Assembly (NCBI GenBank): GCA_028291615.1
Contig: JAQGHM010000104.1
Span: 1 to 64,000 of the forward strand
DNA: 64,000 nucleotides
Origin: Phycisphaerales bacterium
Lineage (GTDB): Bacteria; Planctomycetota; Phycisphaerae; Tepidisphaerales; Tepidisphaeraceae
Reading direction: 5' to 3'
Shown: one piece after another, positions 60,019 to 64,000 of the stretch
Layout: every line of letters starts with the position of its first letter
How positions within the stretch are numbered: the stretch's first letter is position 1
The notes under the pieces: model-generated
What the model was told of the DNA's origin: nothing
What the model saw: only the letters and a program-made list of their open reading frames with translations
Database searches by the model: none
Position numbers and translations under genes: made by a program

Positions 60019-62421
60019 TTACTCGTCTGCGCGTTTGCTGCGGCGTTTTAAGAACGCGTCGCTTTTCACTATGCCGGAGATCAGCGTTGAGAACTTGTAG
60101 TTGTTTTTCTCCAGCGACTGGGTGATGTCCTTGAGCGTGCAGCGATCATAGTCCTGCATACCGCGGCCAAGGGCATAAGTTAGCATCTTTTCGGTAAGGC
60201 ATCTTACGAAATCTGCTTTTCGGGAGGCGAGGAGGTCACGTAAGCCTTCGGGGCCGTTGATCTTGCGGCCGCCTACTAACTCGCCGGTTGAGTCTACGGG
60301 GAACTGGCCTTCCTTGTCGCGCCAAGCGCCCAGGGGGCCGAAATTTTCGAGGGAGAAGCCGATGCCGTCCATGCGCATGTGGCATACGGAGCAGTTGGGG
60401 TCGGAGCGGTGCTGGGCGAGGCGTTCGCGGAGCGGGGCGCTGGCTTCATCTTTGGGTTTGTCGGAGAGGGAGGGGACGGCGGGTGGGGGCGGGGGTGGTG
60501 GGGTGCCGAGGATGTTTTCGAGGACGTAGACGCCGCGTTTGACGGGGCTGGTGCGGGTGGGCATGGCGGTGATCGTGAGGACGCTGGCCATGGTCATGAC
60601 ACCGCCGCGGTGGGTGCCGGCCAGGCTGACCTTTTGGAATTCGTCGCCCTTGATGTCCTTGATGCCGTAGAGTTTGGCGAGGCGCTCGTTGACGAAGGTG
60701 TAATCGCCGTTGAGGAGGTCGAGGAGGCTGCGGTCTTCCTTGATGACGTTCTCGAAGAAGATCTCGGTCTCGCGCTTCATCGATTCGCGGAGTTTGTCGT
60801 CGAACTCGGGGAAGCGCTGGGCGTCGGCCATGTGGCTGTCGAGGTTGCGGAGCTCGAGCCATTGGCCGGCGAAGTTGCGGACGAATTCCTTGCTCCTGGG
60901 GTCGGCGAGCATGCGCTTGACCTGGGCGTCGAGCGTGATCGGGACATGCAGGCGGTTCTGCTGGGCGAGGGTGAGCAGCTCCTCGTCGGGCGTGCTGGTC
61001 CAGAGGAAGTAGCTGAGGCGGGAGGCGAGCTCGTAATCGGTAATTGGGTGGACGGCGCCGGGGACGGCTTTGGGATCGAGCTCGATGCGGTACATGAACT
61101 GGGGGGAGACAAGCACGGCGGTGAGGGCGACACGGACGGATTGGACGAACGATTCGCCGTCGGTCTTGGCGGCGAAGTAGAGCTTCATCAGGCGGTCGAT
61201 CTCATCAACGCGGGCGGGGCGGCGGAAGGCGCGGCCGGCGAACTGGTTGACGATCTGACGGGCGGCGTTGTCGGGGGTGACGCCGTTGCCGGGTGCGATG
61301 AAGAAAAGTTTCTTGTGGTTTTCGGACGGCGTGGGGGGCTTGGGGTTGGCAGGGCCTTCGATCTCGATGCGATCGATGATGAGGTTGCGGTCGCCTCGCT
61401 TCTTGGGGTCGGGGTTGTTGTTATCGACGCGGTTGTTGATGTAGGCGGTGGCGATCTTGTGGCTGCCGGCGGTGAAGGTTTGGCGGAGGGTGTAGACGCC
61501 GGGCTTTTCGCGCAGGGCGGGGACTTCGACGGTCTTGATGTCCTTGTTGTCGAAGCGGACGGTCATCTTCGCGGGTTCGTCACCGAAGGCTTCCTGCCAG
61601 GCGCGGATGCGGATCTCGTAATCGCCATCAGCGGGGAACTCGTGGCGGCGGGAGATCTGGCCGTTGGTGCCGATCATCCAGGCGGAACTGGAGCCGTCGA
61701 AGGGTTCGCCGGTCTCGCCTTTGAATTGCTGGCCGGTGTATTTGACGATCTCGGACTTGAGGGGCTTTGTGCCAGTGACGGCGCGGTCGAGGATCTCGTC
61801 GGCCGCGGCGAGGTATTTCTCGGCGAGGAGCGGGGACATCGTTAACACGTCGGCGATGTTGTCGAAACCGTAGCCGGTGTCGTCGGCGGGGAAGTCGGAG
61901 GCGGGTTTGAAGTCGATGCCGACGAGGTCGCGGATGGTGTTGTTGTACTCGTTGCGGTTGAGGCGGTGGATGCCGACGTAGCCGGGATCGCGCGGGCCGG
62001 AGCAATCGACCTGGTTGACGGCTTCGTCGATCCAGGCGGTCATCAGCTTGTACTGCTCTTCGGTGGGTTGGGGTTTGCTGTCGGGGGGCATCGTGCGCTG
62101 TTCGAGGAGATCGGCGAGGTTGGTCCAGATCTTGCGCTCGGCCTGGATGGTCTGGAGGGAAGTGAAGCGTTCGAGGGAGAGATCGCCCTTGTGCTTGCCG
62201 TTGCCGTGGCAGTTGGAGCAGTATTGGTTGAGGAGCGGGAGGATTTGGGTGGTGAAGCGCTGGTTGAGGGCTTGGTTGCGCGCGACTTGGGCGGTGGGGG
62301 CAGGCGACGCGGGCGGGGTGGCGGGGGTTTGGGCGCGGACTAGTAGCGCAAGGGTGAGGCTCAGGGCGATGACGCTGCCTGAGAGGGTTGCCAGCCGAAA
62401 TGTGTTCTTGCCGTGGGGCAC
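60019..62421 (-). CDS. cytochrome-bearing DUF1587/1595/1592/1588/1585 protein
   Basis: 800 residues with a signal peptide. The haem motif CSNCH is at 68-72 and TMPPDSKPQP near 112. Then come DUF1587 (GIHRLNRNEYNNTIRDLVG), a CBM-like insert (YEIRIRAWQEAFGDEPAKM), DUF1595, DUF1592 (YELASRLSYFLWTSTPDEEL), DUF1588 with a second CSVCHMRMDGIGF, and DUF1585 (KMLTYALGRGMQDYDRC). The number of redox motifs suggests an envelope oxidoreductase; substrate unknown. It is divergent from the 62555 gene. Confidence 0.9.
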   Translation of the reverse strand: MPHGKNTFRLATLSGSVIALSLTLALLVRAQTPATPPASPAPTAQVARNQALNQRFTTQILPLLNQYCSNCHGNGKHKGDLSLERFTSLQTIQAERKIWTNLADLLEQRTMPPDSKPQPTEEQYKLMTAWIDEAVNQVDCSGPRDPGYVGIHRLNRNEYNNTIRDLVGIDFKPASDFPADDTGYGFDNIADVLTMSPLLAEKYLAAADEILDRAVTGTKPLKSEIVKYTGQQFKGETGEPFDGSSSAWMIGTNGQISRRHEFPADGDYEIRIRAWQEAFGDEPAKMTVRFDNKDIKTVEVPALREKPGVYTLRQTFTAGSHKIATAYINNRVDNNNPDPKKRGDRNLIIDRIEIEGPANPKPPTPSENHKKLFFIAPGNGVTPDNAARQIVNQFAGRAFRRPARVDEIDRLMKLYFAAKTDGESFVQSVRVALTAVLVSPQFMYRIELDPKAVPGAVHPITDYELASRLSYFLWTSTPDEELLTLAQQNRLHVPITLDAQVKRMLADPRSKEFVRNFAGQWLELRNLDSHMADAQRFPEFDDKLRESMKRETEIFFENVIKEDRSLLDLLNGDYTFVNERLAKLYGIKDIKGDEFQKVSLAGTHRGGVMTMASVLTITAMPTRTSPVKRGVYVLENILGTPPPPPPPAVPSLSDKPKDEASAPLRERLAQHRSDPNCSVCHMRMDGIGFSLENFGPLGAWRDKEGQFPVDSTGELVGGRKINGPEGLRDLLASRKADFVRCLTEKMLTYALGRGMQDYDRCTLKDITQSLEKNNYKFSTLISGIVKSDAFLKRRSKRADE

Positions 62422-62554
62422 TGGTTGGCTCGTTGGTGTTGGTCTTGGCGATTCTATAACGTTAAAATGCGCAAGGGGTATGGATATTGTCCAGCAGACC
62501 GTACTTCAGCTATAGCCGTGCGGTTCGATCCCGTTGAGATTTCCGGAAAAAACC

Positions 62555-64000
62555 ATGAGCGCCAAAACCTTCTTCGTCGGTTTATCGTTGAGCCTGATCT
62601 TCTCGTCAATCGCGCTGGGGGCGGGGGAGAATCCGACGCCTGGCTGGATTTGGGCGCCTGGAAAGGTCGTCGACGATCAGGTGGTGTTCTTCCGCAAGAC
62701 GTTTGAGCTGCCGGCTGACATCAAGGGGACGACGGTGCAGTTCTGGGGGTCGTGCGACAACGTGCTGGCGGCTAGCGTGAACGGGCAGTTTCTCGGGTTC
62801 AGCACCGAGTGGGCGATGCCGATGTCGCATGATGTGACGCAGTGGGTTAAGCCGGGACGGAACACGATCGCGCTGCGCGGGACCAACCAGGGCGGGACGG
62901 CGGCGCTGATCGCGCGGGTGACGATCACGGGGGCGGACGGGAAGAAACAATATGTGGTTACGGATGATTCGTGGAAGATGATCGACGGGACGGCGCTGGC
63001 GAAGGATGACCCGCGGCATAAGGAATATGTGGCGGCGCAGTTTAATGATTCTGCTTGGAAGAATGCGCGGGTGATTGGGAAGCTGGGCGTGGGTCCGTGG
63101 GGGAATCTCGCGGGCGGGGACGGGCGGCCGATTGGAGCTACGCCAGTCGATAGCCTGGAGCTGTTGCCGGGGTTCAAGGCGGAGTTGGTGTACACGGTTC
63201 CGAAGACGACGCAGGGGTCTTGGGTGGCGATGTGCGTGGATCCGAAGGGGCGGTTGATTACTTCGGATCAGAATGGGTATCTGTATCGGGTGACGGTGGG
63301 GAAGACGCCGGCGGAGACGAAGGTGGAGAAGATCGATCTGCCGATCGGGCATGCGCAGGGACTGCTGTATGCGTTTGATGCGCTGTACGTGGTGGTGAAT
63401 GGCGGGGGGATTGCGGGGCATGGGTCGGGGCTTTATCGGTTGACGGATACGGACGGGGATGACCATTACGACAAGCTGGAGACGCTGGCGAAGATCGATG
63501 GGGCGGGGGAGCATGGGCCGCACGCGATTCGGTTGTCGCCGGATAAGAAGTCGCTTTACCTGGTGGCGGGGAATTTCACGAAGCCGCCCAAGCCGATGAA
63601 TGCGAACTCGCCGCATCGGAACTTCGCTGAGGATCACTTGCTGATGCGAAACCCGGACGGCGGCGGGCACGATCCACACATTTTTGCGCCGGGCGGATGG
63701 CTGGCGAAGACGGATAAGGATGCGAAGGAGTGGACGCTGGTTTGCGCGGGGATGCGGAATACGTATGACTTTGATTTCAACGCGGATGGGGAGATTCTTA
63801 ATTATGACTCGGATATGGAGTGGGACACGGGGTCGCCGTGGTATCGACCGATTCGGGTGAATTTGCTGGTGAGCGGCGGGGAGTATGGGTGGCGGAACGG
63901 GACGGGGAAGTGGCCGGAGTATTATCCGGATTCGCTGGGGGCGGTGGTGAACACGGGGATGGGGTCGCCGGTGGGGGTGACGTTTGGATATGGGGCGCGG
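62555..64000 (+). CDS. secreted dehydrogenase-like propeller protein (3' end outside window)
   Basis: 482 codons visible. A signal peptide (MSAKTFFVGLSLSLIFSSIALGAG) and a galactose-binding-like domain (TPGWIWAPGKVVDDQVVFFRKTFELP to GTAALIARVTI) precede a propeller starting at LELLPGFKAELVYTVPKTTQGSWVAM. It matches the PVC-group membrane-bound dehydrogenase domain (sorbosone-dehydrogenase-like), in which a C-terminal haem domain is common; that part would lie beyond the edge. It is divergent from the DUF1592 gene by 133 bp. Confidence 0.8.
   Translation, partial: MSAKTFFVGLSLSLIFSSIALGAGENPTPGWIWAPGKVVDDQVVFFRKTFELPADIKGTTVQFWGSCDNVLAASVNGQFLGFSTEWAMPMSHDVTQWVKPGRNTIALRGTNQGGTAALIARVTITGADGKKQYVVTDDSWKMIDGTALAKDDPRHKEYVAAQFNDSAWKNARVIGKLGVGPWGNLAGGDGRPIGATPVDSLELLPGFKAELVYTVPKTTQGSWVAMCVDPKGRLITSDQNGYLYRVTVGKTPAETKVEKIDLPIGHAQGLLYAFDALYVVVNGGGIAGHGSGLYRLTDTDGDDHYDKLETLAKIDGAGEHGPHAIRLSPDKKSLYLVAGNFTKPPKPMNANSPHRNFAEDHLLMRNPDGGGHDPHIFAPGGWLAKTDKDAKEWTLVCAGMRNTYDFDFNADGEILNYDSDMEWDTGSPWYRPIRVNLLVSGGEYGWRNGTGKWPEYYPDSLGAVVNTGMGSPVGVTFGYGAR

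Overview
The window looks like a planctomycete chromosome, probably from the Phycisphaerae/Tepidisphaerales side of the phylum. This rests on gene content: several cytochrome-bearing DUF1549/DUF1553 and DUF1587-1592-1585 proteins, each with a DUF1501 or DUF1552 partner; two type IV pilin-like proteins with HxnDG tails; secreted proteins opening with an LEPR-XLL type signal; a DUF4159 protein; and high GC. No rRNA, CRISPR array, IS element or prophage was seen. One tRNA (Val, CAC) is present.

Region 1-4.9 kb is a sulfur assimilation cluster on the minus strand: an E1-like MoeB/ThiF enzyme, a CysM-type cysteine synthase, a JAMM protease of the Mec type, CysK, a PAPS reductase (CysH) and a PHP phosphoesterase cut by the window edge. 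It resembles the actinobacterial route in which sulfur is delivered on a small carrier protein, but no carrier gene is visible. Region 4.9-13.3 kb holds small housekeeping-like genes (YlbF, EVE, PH domain), a kinase/metalloprotease pair, a pilin-like gene, and pyrD and pyrK separated by marR and an ABM gene. A near-consensus promoter, structured RNA and intrinsic terminator lie upstream of pyrK.

Region 13.6-29.4 kb carries a Nudix hydrolase, tRNA-Val, secreted coiled-coil and beta-propeller proteins, a second pilin-like gene, a K+ channel-like protein, a GH3 glycosidase whose frame is open into an upstream helix-turn-helix segment, two neighbouring proteins sharing an EF-hand module, and a DUF4159 protein. 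Region 29.4-38 kb has a DUF1501/PSD1 pair, a Fic toxin-antitoxin module with three evenly spaced operators, and a two-component system.

Region 38-54.5 kb starts with an LEPR-XLL cyclophilin/dockerin protein and a lipoprotein esterase. It then has six closely packed minus-strand genes (53481 down to 41545): DUF1501, PSD1, WD40/cytochrome, secreted FAD oxidoreductase, membrane FMN/CxxxCP protein and ApbE. Together these resemble a cell-envelope electron-transfer module. An RTX-repeat LEPR-type protein closes the region. Region 54.6-64 kb has a secreted hydrolase, a gene-poor stretch with an 11-bp GGWCC tandem array, several small membrane or zinc-ribbon proteins, a DUF1592/DUF1552 pair and the start of a large secreted dehydrogenase-like protein that leaves the window.

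Short perfect palindromes recur between genes and look like an interspersed REP-like family. All functional calls come from reading motifs by eye; no database search was possible.
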